Source: Methylophilaceae bacterium
Lineage (GTDB): Bacteria; Pseudomonadota; Gammaproteobacteria; Burkholderiales; Methylophilaceae
Length of the DNA: 64,000 nucleotides
Assembly (NCBI GenBank): GCA_028823485.1
Contig: JAPKBG010000002.1
Location: 62,001 to 126,000, forward strand
Direction of reading: 5' to 3'
Shown: piece by piece, positions 1 through 10,091 of the stretch
How the letters are laid out: every line of letters starts with the position of its first letter
How positions within the stretch are numbered: the stretch's first letter is position 1
The notes under the pieces: generated by a model
Databases searched by the model: none
Told to the model about the DNA's origin: nothing
The model's input: the letters and a program-made list of their open reading frames with translations, nothing else
Translations under genes and position numbers: made by a program

Positions 1-2
1 TT

Positions 3-188
3 ATTGTGCTCAAGGAAAATAGGTGTGCTTATTTGCAAGTAGCAAAAGGTGAGGTTTTGTTTGATGGAAAAGCACTGTCAGCCGGTGATGCTGCCATGGT
101 CGATGCTGGGTATCATCAACTTACTGCGCAACAAGCAGCCGAGTTAATTCTTTTTGATTTGCCTGTAGTGGAGACGGGCAATCAGTAA
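3..188 (+). CDS. Pirin family protein, C-terminal end (cut by window edge)
   Basis: This is the 3' end of a gene that begins before the window; the frame is open to the left edge, so the GTG at position 6 is not its start. The visible 60 residues resemble the C-terminal cupin half of pirin-family proteins, for example AYLQVAKGEVLFDG followed by LSAGDAAMV and a final LILFDLP strand. Pirins are bicupin proteins; the E. coli member YhhW has quercetin 2,3-dioxygenase activity. The metal-binding N-terminal cupin is outside the window, so activity cannot be judged. YceI follows 29 nt downstream on the same strand, probably co-transcribed. Confidence 0.7.
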   Translation: MVLKENRCAYLQVAKGEVLFDGKALSAGDAAMVDAGYHQLTAQQAAELILFDLPVVETGNQ

Positions 189-217
189 TGTTTGTCATGT
201 AAATTAAAGGAGTAAAA

Positions 218-793
218 ATGAAAAAGTTATTTTTAGCGTTGGGCTTAGTGGCCTTTACAAGCTTGGCTTCGGCTGAGGTGGAGCAATACACTATTGATAG
301 TAAGCATAGTTTTGCAAATTTCAGTGTCCGCCATGTGGTGGCTAAAACATCGGGTAGTTTTAGTGATGTGACTGGCATGATTAAAATCGATCATGATAAT
401 CTAGCCAATTCCAGTGTACATGCCACCATAAAAGTAGCGAGTGTGAATACAAACTTGGCTAAACGAGATGAGCATATACAAAAACCTGAATATTTGGATG
501 CGCTGAACTTTGGTGAAATCACCTTTGTGAGTAAAAAAATTGTAGCGAAGTCAGCGACACAAGGCTTGATGACAGGTGACTTTACAATGCATGGTGTGAC
601 AAAAACAATCATCATCCCTTTTGAAATCTTAGGTTTTGGTGCTGACCCATGGGGAGGGAAACGTTCTGGTTTTGAAGCAGCGACAGTGATTAAAGCGTCT
701 GATTATGGGTTTGCTTGGATGAAAAAAGCCAATGCGCCAGTTGGGGATGATATTGAGGTTACCTTATTAATTGAAGGCATTAAAGCGAAATAA
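218..793 (+). CDS. YceI family periplasmic protein
   Basis: A secreted 191-residue protein. Residues 1-19 form a signal peptide ending ASA before Glu20. The mature part begins YTIDSKHSFANFSVRHV, the opening strand of the YceI lipocalin-like beta barrel, and keeps the family pattern through FTMHGVTK and the closing DIEVTLLIEG strand. YceI proteins are extracytoplasmic and bind long hydrophobic isoprenoid-type ligands in homologues of known structure; the role in this organism is not established. An AAAGGAG ribosome-binding site sits just before the ATG. The next gene follows 16 nt later with its own RBS, which suggests a small operon. Confidence 0.92.
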   Translation: MKKLFLALGLVAFTSLASAEVEQYTIDSKHSFANFSVRHVVAKTSGSFSDVTGMIKIDHDNLANSSVHATIKVASVNTNLAKRDEHIQKPEYLDALNFGEITFVSKKIVAKSATQGLMTGDFTMHGVTKTIIIPFEILGFGADPWGGKRSGFEAATVIKASDYGFAWMKKANAPVGDDIEVTLLIEGIKAK

Positions 794-809
794 CATAAAG
801 GGGTTGGCA

Positions 810-1877
810 ATGGATTTATTTTCAGCAGGAAAGCTCGGCAGTATTGCACTAACTAATAGAGTGGTGATGGCGCCATTGACACGTAATCGCGCAGGTGAGG
901 CCGGCATACCACAAGACATGAATGCCACTTATTATGCACAACGGGCAAGTGCAGGTTTGATTGTGACGGAGGCGACACCAATTTCAGCAATGGCGCACGG
1001 TTATCCTGCACTGCCTGGCATTTATACCGATGCGCAAATCGCTGGCTGGAAAAAAGTGACTGATGCCGTGCATGCTAAAGGAGGCAAGGTCGTGATTCAA
1101 TTATGGCATGTTGGCCGTATTTCACATCCTAGTTTATTGCCTGATAGTACTTTGCCTGTTGCCCCATCTTCGATTAAACCTGCCGGACAAGCTTTTACCT
1201 ATGAAGGCTTGCAAGATTATGTAGAGCCACGTGCCTTGGGTGCTGATGAGCTACCTGTAATTGTGCAAGATTACGTGCATGCTGCGAAGTCTGCTATCGC
1301 AGCTGGTTTTGATGGTGTGGAAATTCATGCTGCGAATGGTTATCTACTTGATCAGTTTTTACGTAATGGTAGTAATCAACGAGCCGATGCTTATGGTGGT
1401 AGCTTCGAGAATCGTGCGCGCTTATTAATGGAAGTGACGCAGGCAGTGGTTGATACCATTGGCTTAAATCGGACGGGTGTTCGTCTATCGCCTGTTAATC
1501 CATTTAATGATATGAATGACAGCGACCCACAAGCTCTGTTTAATTATGTCGCGACTGAGTTGAATCAATTTGATTTGGCTTATTTGCATGTGGTTGAAGG
1601 CGGCATACACGGCCGTGGTGAAGCTGGTCCGTTTGATTTTAATACCTTTAGGAAGTTATTTAAGGGTGCTTATATGGCTAATTTGTCTTATGATAAAGCC
1701 CGTGGCAATGCTGCCATTGCATGCGGACATGCGGATTTTGTCGCCTATGGCGTCCCCTTTATTGCCAACCCAGATTTGGTAGCACGTTTTAAAGCAGATG
1801 CGCCGCTGAATGAAGCTGATAGCAATACGTTTTATGGCGGTAGTGAACAAGGCTATACGGACTATCCATTTTTATAA
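810..1877 (+). CDS. Old Yellow Enzyme family NADH:flavin oxidoreductase (NemA-like)
   Basis: A 355-residue FMN flavoprotein of the Old Yellow Enzyme family, which reduces activated alkenes such as enones and maleimides, or nitro compounds, with NAD(P)H. The start is placed at the ATG at 810, behind an AAAGGGG ribosome-binding site; an upstream in-frame start at 771 would lie inside yceI. Substrate-binding His173 and Asn176 are present in EIHAANGYL, the flavin motif QLWHVGR at 97-103 is intact, and the C-terminal FMN phosphate region reads VAYGVPFIANPDL. Length matches NemA-type enzymes. The physiological substrate cannot be read from sequence. A nitroreductase follows, giving a small redox-detoxification group. 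Confidence 0.92.
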   Translation: MDLFSAGKLGSIALTNRVVMAPLTRNRAGEAGIPQDMNATYYAQRASAGLIVTEATPISAMAHGYPALPGIYTDAQIAGWKKVTDAVHAKGGKVVIQLWHVGRISHPSLLPDSTLPVAPSSIKPAGQAFTYEGLQDYVEPRALGADELPVIVQDYVHAAKSAIAAGFDGVEIHAANGYLLDQFLRNGSNQRADAYGGSFENRARLLMEVTQAVVDTIGLNRTGVRLSPVNPFNDMNDSDPQALFNYVATELNQFDLAYLHVVEGGIHGRGEAGPFDFNTFRKLFKGAYMANLSYDKARGNAAIACGHADFVAYGVPFIANPDLVARFKADAPLNEADSNTFYGGSEQGYTDYPFL

Positions 1878-1918
1878 AATTATATTATTTGCAACATAGA
1901 TTACATTGGAATAAACAC

Positions 1919-2518
1919 ATGAAAAAACCAGCAACAACACAAGCACCTGTTCACGACATCATTGCTAACCGTTGGAGCCCTAGAGCTTATGATGCGAGTA
2001 AGCCAGTGAGCCAAGCACAAATTATAAGTATGCTAGAAGCCGCACGTTGGGCGCCCTCTTGTTTTGGTGATGAGCCTTGGCGCTTTATTGTATGGGATAA
2101 AAATAAAGATGCGGCGGCTTGGGAAAAAGCATTTGATTGTATCGTGCAAGGCAACCAAGGTTGGGCAAAGGATGCGCCAGTGTTTGTCTTGATTTGTGCC
2201 GGTACTTTATTTGAACAGAATCAAAAGCCGAATCGCTGGGGTGCTTACGATACAGGTGCCGCCGCCGTTAGTTTGTCATTGCAAGCAACGAGCATGGGTT
2301 TAGTGACCCATCAGATGGGAGGTTTTGATGGTGAAAAAACACGTGCTGCATTTAATATTCCTGAGCAATTTGAAATGATGTCCATGATGGCGGTTGGTTA
2401 TATTGCCGATGTGGATGCACTGCCTGAAGAAGCGAAAGAACATACCTTAGCACCAAGAAAGCGTAAGCCGCTGGGTGAACTCTTTTACGAAGGCGTGTGG
2501 AATCAATCCATCATCTGA
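1919..2518 (+). CDS. Nitroreductase family protein
   Basis: A 199-residue FMN-dependent nitroreductase-fold protein. The N-terminus has the family pattern RWSPRAYDASKPVS (FMN phosphate contact), followed by LEAARWAPSCFGDEPWRF, and the C-terminus has APRKRKPLGELFY. Such enzymes reduce nitroaromatics, quinones or other electrophiles with NAD(P)H, usually as homodimers in the cytoplasm. The ATG at 1919 starts the conserved part; a TTG 30 nt upstream would add residues with no family likeness. It lies 41 nt after the Old Yellow Enzyme gene and 37 nt before a thioredoxin-like gene, all on the same strand. Confidence 0.9.
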   Translation: MKKPATTQAPVHDIIANRWSPRAYDASKPVSQAQIISMLEAARWAPSCFGDEPWRFIVWDKNKDAAAWEKAFDCIVQGNQGWAKDAPVFVLICAGTLFEQNQKPNRWGAYDTGAAAVSLSLQATSMGLVTHQMGGFDGEKTRAAFNIPEQFEMMSMMAVGYIADVDALPEEAKEHTLAPRKRKPLGELFYEGVWNQSII

Positions 2519-2555
2519 TAAAATAATGTTTTTATTTATTTCATAGGAATACCCC

Positions 2556-2924
2556 ATGGCGGTTGTTACACTGACTAAAGAGAATTTTAAAGAGACGATT
2601 ACGAATAATGATTTTGTGATTATTGATTTTTGGGCACCTTGGTGTGACCCTTGTGTTGCCTTTACGCCTACATTTGAAGCGGCAGCGGAAAAAAATGCTG
2701 ACATCGTATTTGGCATGGTCGATACGGAAAAAGACCCAGAAATTGCTGAGTATTTTGACGTGAATAAAATCCCAGGTATTTTGGTGGTTCGTGAGCAAGC
2801 GGGTATTCATGCACAGCAAGGTGAAATTGGTGCACCAGCATTTGATGAAATTATTAAATGGGCACGTGATTATGATATGAAAACTGTGCGTCAATATTAT
2901 AAAGATGAAGCTGGAAAAAGCTGA
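2556..2924 (+). CDS. Thioredoxin family protein with a CDPC active site
   Basis: A 122-residue cytoplasmic thioredoxin-fold protein with no signal peptide. The redox motif is WCDPC (Cys30 and Cys33) instead of the usual WCGPC, and the cis-proline loop is KIPGILV with Pro73. The Gly-to-Asp change between the cysteines should alter redox potential or partner choice compared with classical thioredoxin. The C-terminal 20 residues are charged and extend past the normal fold. It ends a plus-strand run of redox genes and is followed at once by a strong bidirectional terminator. A general thiol-disulfide role is likely; a specific partner is unknown. Confidence 0.88.
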   Translation: MAVVTLTKENFKETITNNDFVIIDFWAPWCDPCVAFTPTFEAAAEKNADIVFGMVDTEKDPEIAEYFDVNKIPGILVVREQAGIHAQQGEIGAPAFDEIIKWARDYDMKTVRQYYKDEAGKS

Positions 2925-2945
2925 TCATTAGTCATCATATTAGAC

Positions 2946-2980
2946 AAATAAAAAAGTCGACTTATACGGCTTTTTTATTT
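2946..2980. terminator. Bidirectional rho-independent terminator
   Basis: Arms of 14 bp (2946-2959 and 2967-2980) pair with a single G-U wobble, with A-rich and T-rich outer ends. It sits between the thioredoxin-like gene and a minus-strand gene that converges on it, and can serve both. Confidence 0.85.
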
Positions 2981-3354
2981 TAAATCAATCGATTATGTTT
3001 AATTTGTTTTAGAGGCCACCAGTCATTGTTAGCCGGAAAGCATAATAGGTGTCGACTAGCACCATGATATACATCGGGAGGTTGCAACTCTTTTTTTTTC
3101 GTTTTACTTGGTGTGCTAATCCACCGGTTAAGCAACCAGAGCGCGAAGAGAATTAGCGGAATCAGCAGCATCGATTGTATTGATTGGAATAAGTAAGAGA
3201 ATGCCTGCCCAAATAAACCATTGCCATAAAAAAATTTTAAAGCGATACCAACAATCCCAAGTACCATTAGCAACATAGGGGTGACTGAGGTAATGGTTTT
3301 CAATAGCGATTCTGGACGAATATTCTCGTTTTGCTTGTACTTATTTGGATGCAT
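2980..3354 (-). CDS. Small membrane protein of unknown function
   Basis: A 124-residue protein I do not recognise. It has two hydrophobic helices, roughly residues 24-42 (MLLMVLGIVGIALKFF) and 60-80 (MLLIPLILFALWLLNRW), then a lysine-rich stretch and a soluble tail. An inner-membrane location is likely, with the basic segment after helix two on the cytoplasmic side. It lies 50 nt downstream of nlpD on the same strand and could be the last gene of the purB-nlpD run. Its stop codon touches the shared terminator. The composition is that of a normal coding gene, but no function can be assigned. Confidence 0.65.
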   Translation of the reverse strand: MHPNKYKQNENIRPESLLKTITSVTPMLLMVLGIVGIALKFFYGNGLFGQAFSYLFQSIQSMLLIPLILFALWLLNRWISTPSKTKKKELQPPDVYHGASRHLLCFPANNDWWPLKQIKHNRLI

Positions 3355-3404
3355 AACGGTTTGTCTTTCAGGTTTTACTATTAGTCATTAACAGCGTGCA
3401 GGTA

Positions 3405-4325
3405 TTAGCTTTTTGGCAAGAATTGCTCTGGGTCAACTGATTTACCTTTTTGACGGATTTCAAAATGTAATTTCACTTTGTCAGTATCCGTGTCTCCCAT
3501 TTCTGCAATTTTTTGGCCTGCTTTTATAATTTGGCCTTCTTTTACGTTAATTTTACTATTATGCGCATAAACAGATAGTAATGTTTTACTGTGTTTGATA
3601 ATAACGAGTTTTCCATAACCGCGTAAATCAGCACCTGTATAAATAATCTTTCCTGCTGAGGCCGCTGTGATGGCTTGCCCTTCTTTGCCTGTAATATTAA
3701 TACCTTTGTTGCTAGCGGCATTGAATCTTGCGCTGACTTTTCCCTGTGTGGGCCAAGACCATGCGACACCTTCTACAACAGCTGGTTTAGCTTTGGTTGG
3801 TGCTGCGACTTTGGTCGGTGGTGCAGGCGCTGGTGATATGCGATTTAATGCTTCTAAGCTATATGGTTCGCGAATCGCTTTAGGTTCAGTGAGTACTGGA
3901 GTTGCCGCTGGGTCTGCAGCGATTGGTGAAGCTGTTTTTGTAGGTGGCGTTATTTCTGAATTGGACTGAACCTCATCCTCTGTGTCTACTGCGGAGACAA
4001 TGACGTCGTCTTCATTTTCATATGTGCTTGGTTTCGCGCCATCTGTCAAATCTTTAGTGTTTAAGCTGGAAAAGTTGAGCTTTTGCCCAATTCGAATCCT
4101 AAAAGGGGAGTAGATATGATTAGCAGCAGCAATTTCTCTATAATCATAACCATGCTCCAAGCCGATACTATATAAAGTATCCCCTTTTCTGACGGTATAT
4201 GTGTTTGGACGCCAATCGTTAGTGCTACTCGCTTGCGGTGAGCGGTTGATAACAGGGGCAGGGGTATGGCTTGCACAGCCAGCAAAGAAAATAGCGATAA
4301 GGGTTATTAACCATATGTGTTTCAC
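3405..4325 (-). CDS. nlpD: NlpD-like lipoprotein (LysM plus degenerate M23 domain)
   Basis: An envelope lipoprotein of 306 residues. A lipobox ending at Cys17 (FFAGC) marks it for lipidation. A LysM peptidoglycan-binding domain follows at about 43-85 (YTVRKGDTLYSIG), then a Pro/Ala/Thr-rich linker, then a C-terminal M23/LytM domain. The LytM zinc site is incomplete: the usual HxxxD region reads GINITGKEGQ, and only AHNS and LHFEIR remain of the later motifs. This fits the NlpD/EnvC class, which activates cell-division amidases and has no hydrolase activity of its own. The start is GTG and overlaps the pcm stop by one base. The surE-pcm-nlpD order is the classical one. Confidence 0.93.
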   Translation of the reverse strand: MKHIWLITLIAIFFAGCASHTPAPVINRSPQASSTNDWRPNTYTVRKGDTLYSIGLEHGYDYREIAAANHIYSPFRIRIGQKLNFSSLNTKDLTDGAKPSTYENEDDVIVSAVDTEDEVQSNSEITPPTKTASPIAADPAATPVLTEPKAIREPYSLEALNRISPAPAPPTKVAAPTKAKPAVVEGVAWSWPTQGKVSARFNAASNKGINITGKEGQAITAASAGKIIYTGADLRGYGKLVIIKHSKTLLSVYAHNSKINVKEGQIIKAGQKIAEMGDTDTDKVKLHFEIRQKGKSVDPEQFLPKS

Positions 4326-4993
4326 TATTCCACCCCTCCTAATAAAGGGACAAATTTAACTGCTTCTAGTTCTGTTTTTTTGAACTCACCATGTTGTCGC
4401 TCTATCAAATACAAAGTTTGTGTATCTGATCCAACTGGAATCACCATTCTGCCACCTTCGGCTAATTGAGCGAGTAGGTCTTCTGGTATATGGCTCGCTG
4501 CAGCGGTAACGATAATGCCATCAAATGGTGCGTAGTCTTCCAAGCCATTACTACCATCCGCATGGTCGAGTTTTACATTGATACATTTAAGCGTACGCAA
4601 GTTGTCACGTGCTTTTAATACCAATGGGCGTATCCGCTCAACGGATAAGACTTCTTTAGCAACACGCGATAAAACAGCGGTTTGATAGCCGCAACCAGTA
4701 CCGACTTCAAGTACTTTATTTAACGGCGAGCCGTCACGCAAAACCTCTGTCATTCTTGCAACTATGTACGGTTGTGAAATGGTTTGGCCATAACCAATCG
4801 GCAAAGAAACATCTTCATAAGCACGGGCGGATAAGGCTTCATCGACGAAAATATGACGCTGAATATCACTCATCGCCGATAACGTTATTTCGTCTTTAAT
4901 GCCTTGTTCACGTAAACGGTTTAACATGCGATCACGTGTCCGTGATGAGGTCATGCCAATACCAGGTTTTCTATTGAGATTACTGAGTGCCAT
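4325..4993 (-). CDS. pcm: Protein-L-isoaspartate O-methyltransferase
   Basis: A cytoplasmic repair enzyme of 222 residues that methylates L-isoaspartyl residues in aged proteins using S-adenosylmethionine, starting their return to aspartate. The family's [13 protein letters not shown] segment and SAM-binding motif [15 protein letters not shown] are both present, with [17 protein letters not shown] as the next conserved block. Length is normal for bacterial Pcm. It begins 3 nt after surE and overlaps nlpD by one base, so translation of the three is probably coupled. This pairing with surE is widespread in proteobacteria and is linked to stationary-phase survival. Confidence 0.96.
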   Translation of the reverse strand: MALSNLNRKPGIGMTSSRTRDRMLNRLREQGIKDEITLSAMSDIQRHIFVDEALSARAYEDVSLPIGYGQTISQPYIVARMTEVLRDGSPLNKVLEVGTGCGYQTAVLSRVAKEVLSVERIRPLVLKARDNLRTLKCINVKLDHADGSNGLEDYAPFDGIIVTAAASHIPEDLLAQLAEGGRMVIPVGSDTQTLYLIERQHGEFKKTELEAVKFVPLLGGVE

Positions 4994-4996
4994 TAA

Positions 4997-5737
4997 TTAT
5001 TTGAGCCAATTCTGTATTGCGTCAAGTTGCTCATGTTTCGTTAAGTCTGCATGAACAGGGGTGATAGATACTTGGTAGTTTGCAATAGCATAAAAATCTG
5101 TCCCTTCACCACCATCATTGGGCTTACCTGCTGCGCCGATCCAATAAATCTTTTCACCACGTGGTGTGCGCTCTTGAATCACTGGTTCTGCTTTATGTCG
5201 TTTGCCTAAGCGCGTCACAACGCGACCTCTTAGCTCGGCGTAAGGCACGTCTGGTACATTCACATTCAATAATACAGCGCCCTTTAAAGGGTTCTTGATG
5301 TAATGCTGTACTAGTTCCACAGCGACTTTCGCCGCAGTTTCAAAATGTGTTGCATCATGTTGGGACATGGAAATGGCGATGGATGGAATGTTAAGTAAAT
5401 AGCCTTCCATTGCCGCCGCAACTGTACCGCTATAAATCGTATCATCGCCCATATTGGCACCATCATTAATACCAGAAATGACTAAGTCAGGCATTTCGGC
5501 AATCAAACCTGTGAGAGCGATATGGACGCAGTCGGTTGGTGTGCCGTTAATGTAGAAGAAACCATTTCTTGCTTCTCTAACTGATAAAGGCCTATCTAAG
5601 GTGAGGGAGTTGCTTGCGCCGCTACGATTGCGTTCTGGCGCGACCACGGTAATGTCAGCGATCTCACTTAGGTGGGCAGCCAGTGTGGCAATGCCTTCTG
5701 ATAGATAGCCGTCATCATTAGATATTAAAATATGCAT
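4997..5737 (-). CDS. surE: 5'-nucleotidase SurE
   Basis: A metal-dependent nucleoside monophosphatase of 246 residues, also active on exopolyphosphate in characterised homologues. The N-terminal [14 protein letters not shown] carries the metal-binding Asp pair (Asp8, Asp9). The conserved [14 protein letters not shown] loop and the later [18 protein letters not shown] block with metal-binding Asn are intact, as is the NVNVP strand. It acts in the cytoplasm in nucleotide salvage and stress survival. It lies between a DUF2069 membrane protein (17 nt upstream) and pcm (3 nt downstream). Confidence 0.96.
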   Translation of the reverse strand: MHILISNDDGYLSEGIATLAAHLSEIADITVVAPERNRSGASNSLTLDRPLSVREARNGFFYINGTPTDCVHIALTGLIAEMPDLVISGINDGANMGDDTIYSGTVAAAMEGYLLNIPSIAISMSQHDATHFETAAKVAVELVQHYIKNPLKGAVLLNVNVPDVPYAELRGRVVTRLGKRHKAEPVIQERTPRGEKIYWIGAAGKPNDGGEGTDFYAIANYQVSITPVHADLTKHEQLDAIQNWLK

Positions 5738-5754
5738 AACGTTATTATAAGTGA

Positions 5755-6105
5755 CTAGCTTGCTTTACGCGTATGGCGCGCGTAAAAAATTGTACAGGTG
5801 AAGAAGGCCACGCTGAGTGCAATTTCTATCGCCGCTAACTGGGCTGAAAGCCCTTGGTCAGACCAAGTGCGTACAACGCCTTCAATAAAGTAAAGCAGAA
5901 TAAGCATGCTTGCCCATTGGTAAGTGTAGCGTTTGCCTTTCAGAATACCAAAGAGTGGGGCTAATAAAGGTAATGCTTTTAAAAATAGCAATGAGCCATT
6001 TTCGTTTAAAGGTGCGAGGAATATTTCCCAGGCTAAGCATAAGAGAGTCAGCGCAATCAAGCTAAAGGATGCGCCCAGTTGTAGTTTTTTAACTAGCTTC
6101 GACAT
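5755..6105 (-). CDS. DUF2069 family membrane protein
   Basis: A small integral membrane protein of 116 residues with about four hydrophobic segments (near residues 13-30, 41-54, 64-78 and 88-107). The conserved signature of the DUF2069 family is visible as [14 protein letters not shown]. Members are found in beta- and gammaproteobacteria, often beside wrbA, and have no known biochemical function. Its start overlaps the end of the upstream HugZ-like gene by 13 bp, so translational coupling is likely. wrbA also lies nearby in this run, which agrees with the usual neighbourhood. Confidence 0.85.
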   Translation of the reverse strand: MSKLVKKLQLGASFSLIALTLLCLAWEIFLAPLNENGSLLFLKALPLLAPLFGILKGKRYTYQWASMLILLYFIEGVVRTWSDQGLSAQLAAIEIALSVAFFTCTIFYARHTRKAS

Positions 6106-6815
6106 ATTTTTGCCATTTGTACTAAGGCAACCCGCGCCTCTTGCGCCGTGGTCACGGCTTCTTCAAATGCAAATCGTAAAGTCTTTGGCTCGTCTGATTG
6201 ATCAGCTGTGTGCCACACACGCACATCAAAGCCTAGACTATCAATGCCGATCATTTCGGCTGAAGCCGACGCGACTTGATGGTAATGTAGACAATAAGCC
6301 GTTAAATTCTCAATGTGATCTTGATTCATATGCGTCAAAATATCTGGCTCTTCTGTCATCAGTGGATAAGTTTGAATTTGCATATCAACGGCTTCAACCC
6401 AGCCCATTTTGCCAAACCCAGAGATATAGCGCGCTTGGGTAATATAGAGGGTGTAAAACGTAAAATCATGTGCATCAAAGTAGGTTTCTGCTTGCGGGAT
6501 ATAACGCAAGTAACGGGCGCGCATTAAGACGTTATCTTTATCCGTTTGCTCTGCCTTGGCCAGTAAAGTAAGTCGTGCACTGGCTTGCAGGTCATCTTCA
6601 TTAGTAAAGACCAGTAATGAAACGTTGCTGTTTTGAATGATGTTTTTGGTATGCTGCGCTAAGCTGCTAATTAGTATCCCAGGCATGCCTTGATGATTCA
6701 AGACAAAGGGCGTTACCGAGCCGAAAGGGTAGCCTTCAAATTTGGCCGAATGTGTGGAGAGCACACCTTTTTGTGTGCTGAATAAAAACTGCTGCGCTTC
6801 AAGATTTAAATTCAT
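6093..6815 (-). CDS. HugZ-like split-barrel flavin/heme-binding protein
   Basis: A cytoplasmic protein of 240 residues made of an N-terminal pyridoxamine-phosphate-oxidase-like split barrel (about 1-155) and a C-terminal DUF2470-type domain (about 160-240) beginning HMNQDHIENLTAYC. This arrangement is that of the HugZ family, in which some members degrade heme and others bind FMN or heme without known activity. The barrel shows GVLSTHSAKFEGYPFGSV and the segment KTLRFAFEE closes the second domain. No heme uptake genes are nearby, so a role in iron release is only a possibility. It sits 25 nt after wrbA in the operon. Confidence 0.82.
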   Translation of the reverse strand: MNLNLEAQQFLFSTQKGVLSTHSAKFEGYPFGSVTPFVLNHQGMPGILISSLAQHTKNIIQNSNVSLLVFTNEDDLQASARLTLLAKAEQTDKDNVLMRARYLRYIPQAETYFDAHDFTFYTLYITQARYISGFGKMGWVEAVDMQIQTYPLMTEEPDILTHMNQDHIENLTAYCLHYHQVASASAEMIGIDSLGFDVRVWHTADQSDEPKTLRFAFEEAVTTAQEARVALVQMAKICRS

Positions 6816-6840
6816 AGGATTAAATGCATCTATGCAAGCC

Positions 6841-8831
<1,991 letters not shown>

Positions 8832-8982
8832 TTAAAATAAAGCAATATTTTACCCTAGACCGCCCACTGAAAGCAGCTTTTATCGATTAAGTTAATGAGG
8901 GAGATGATTAAACTTTTTATTTTGAGTGCCGAGTGTTAAGTTATGACACATTAATTTTTTAATCATGGTTTAGCTGGGTTGA

Positions 8983-9444
8983 ATGATGCAAAAAGAGAAG
9001 AGCAGTCGTGCAGTGCTAGCGAAAAATCGTAATCAATTGATCGATTTAATGTTTAGCTCGAAATTAAAACGTGCAAATGAGGTTAAAGTCTATAAAGAGT
9101 TTGCTAGTGTGGTTACGTTTGTTGACCGTAAAAATAATGAACAAGCATTGATGGGTACCCTCATCCTCACAGACAAAGTGCTTGATGAAAGCGTAAAAGA
9201 TAAGCCAAGTAAAACGACTTCATTGCCTATTGGCAATGAGGATGGCAGTAACGAGATTAATAGTAGCCAAGTTACCGTTGAATTAGATGATGAGCCAGAT
9301 GAAAAATGGAAAAGTAATTATTGGGATAAGGTATATTTGATAAAGCTAAGAGTGTTACTTCAACCTTCGTGGAAGGTGGTAGTAATCATTGATTTAATTA
9401 ACGGCAAGCATATCCGTAAATTGTTGTACTGGTGTAGCTTCTAA
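8983..9444 (+). CDS. Hypothetical protein, C-terminus possibly altered by a deletion
   Basis: An open frame of 153 codons that I do not recognise. Its first two thirds are hydrophilic and lysine-rich (for example FSSKLKRANEVKVYKEF), with an acidic stretch ELDDEPDEKWKS near residue 105. The last 17 codons run antisense through the 3' end of the prpD remnant, so the natural C-terminus was probably lost at the rearrangement junction and replaced by read-through sequence. No ribosome-binding site is obvious before the ATG pair at 8983. It may be a real small gene, a fragment or a chance frame. Confidence 0.35.
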   Translation: MMQKEKSSRAVLAKNRNQLIDLMFSSKLKRANEVKVYKEFASVVTFVDRKNNEQALMGTLILTDKVLDESVKDKPSKTTSLPIGNEDGSNEINSSQVTVELDDEPDEKWKSNYWDKVYLIKLRVLLQPSWKVVVIIDLINGKHIRKLLYWCSF

Positions 9445-9903
9445 TTGTTTTTGATCTAAACATAGCGCCAATACATCTTTTTGTGTGCGCTCGTTAAAGC
9501 GCCTAGCTAAGTTTGTTTTGAATTTTTTCACCAGTTCAGGAATGCCTTCATCACGACGACGACGATGACCGATTGGGTATTCTACGGCAACCAGACTAGA
9601 GCTTGTTCCATCGGTGAAGAAGATTTGAATGGCATTGGCTATTGAGCGTTTTTCTGGATTGAGATAATCGGCAGTGTATTCCACCTTCTCTACACAAATC
9701 ATTTTTTCACGAATGGCATCAATTCTGGGGTCCGCAGCTGAAGCATCCTCATAATCAAGTGCTGTTAACTTGCCTTTTAGTAAACCAGTTGCCGATATAT
9801 ATTGGAGGCAATGGTCGCGGTCAGCGGGGTTATCTAACGGACCAGCTTTATCAATAATGCGAATGGCGGACTCATGTGTCGTCATCACGATTTTATCTAT
9901 ATC
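9394..9903 (-). pseudogene. prpD: 2-methylcitrate dehydratase prpD, 5'-truncated remnant
   Basis: About 170 residues match the C-terminal third of PrpD, which dehydrates 2-methylcitrate in the propionate-degrading methylcitrate cycle. Family blocks THESAIRIIDKAGPLDNP, RDHCLQYI, DPRIDAIREKM, YTADYLNPEKRSIANAI and VEYPIGHRRRRDEGIP are all present in order and in frame. Likeness continues a few codons upstream of the first ATG (DIDKIV) and then stops near 9903, with an in-frame stop at 9916-9918. PrpD is normally close to 480 residues, so about two thirds including the active-site region is missing. The C-terminus ends normally. The fragment cannot be an active enzyme. Confidence 0.88.
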
Positions 9904-9977
9904 CCATAAGTATACTCAGTTAGAAAATGTAAGTTATAGGGTGATTATATAAAGGCCCTTCTTGAGCTGTAAACATT

Positions 9978-10000
9978 TATCTTATGTCTTATATAAGATA
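9978..10000. promoter_or_regulatory. Inverted repeat upstream of the GntR gene, possible operator
   Basis: Eight-base arms TATCTTAT and ATAAGATA flank a 7-nt spacer, and a perfect 12-bp palindrome TCTTATATAAGA (9987-9998) lies inside. It sits 90 bp before the GntR-family start, between it and the truncated prpD, where a regulator of a divergent prp operon would bind. Function is inferred from position and symmetry only. Confidence 0.4.
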
Positions 10001-10091
10001 TAAAATACTAGGTTACTTTATTTTGCTATGTTTAAATAGTTTTGCCTGAAAGAATAATGGCATTAAAGATGGAATTAAGGATAAAAATGTG

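Noticed and set aside
8983-9444. Treating the 153-codon ORF as a well-supported gene
   Set aside because: No recognisable domain, no clear RBS, and its end lies antisense in the prpD remnant. It is listed only at low confidence.
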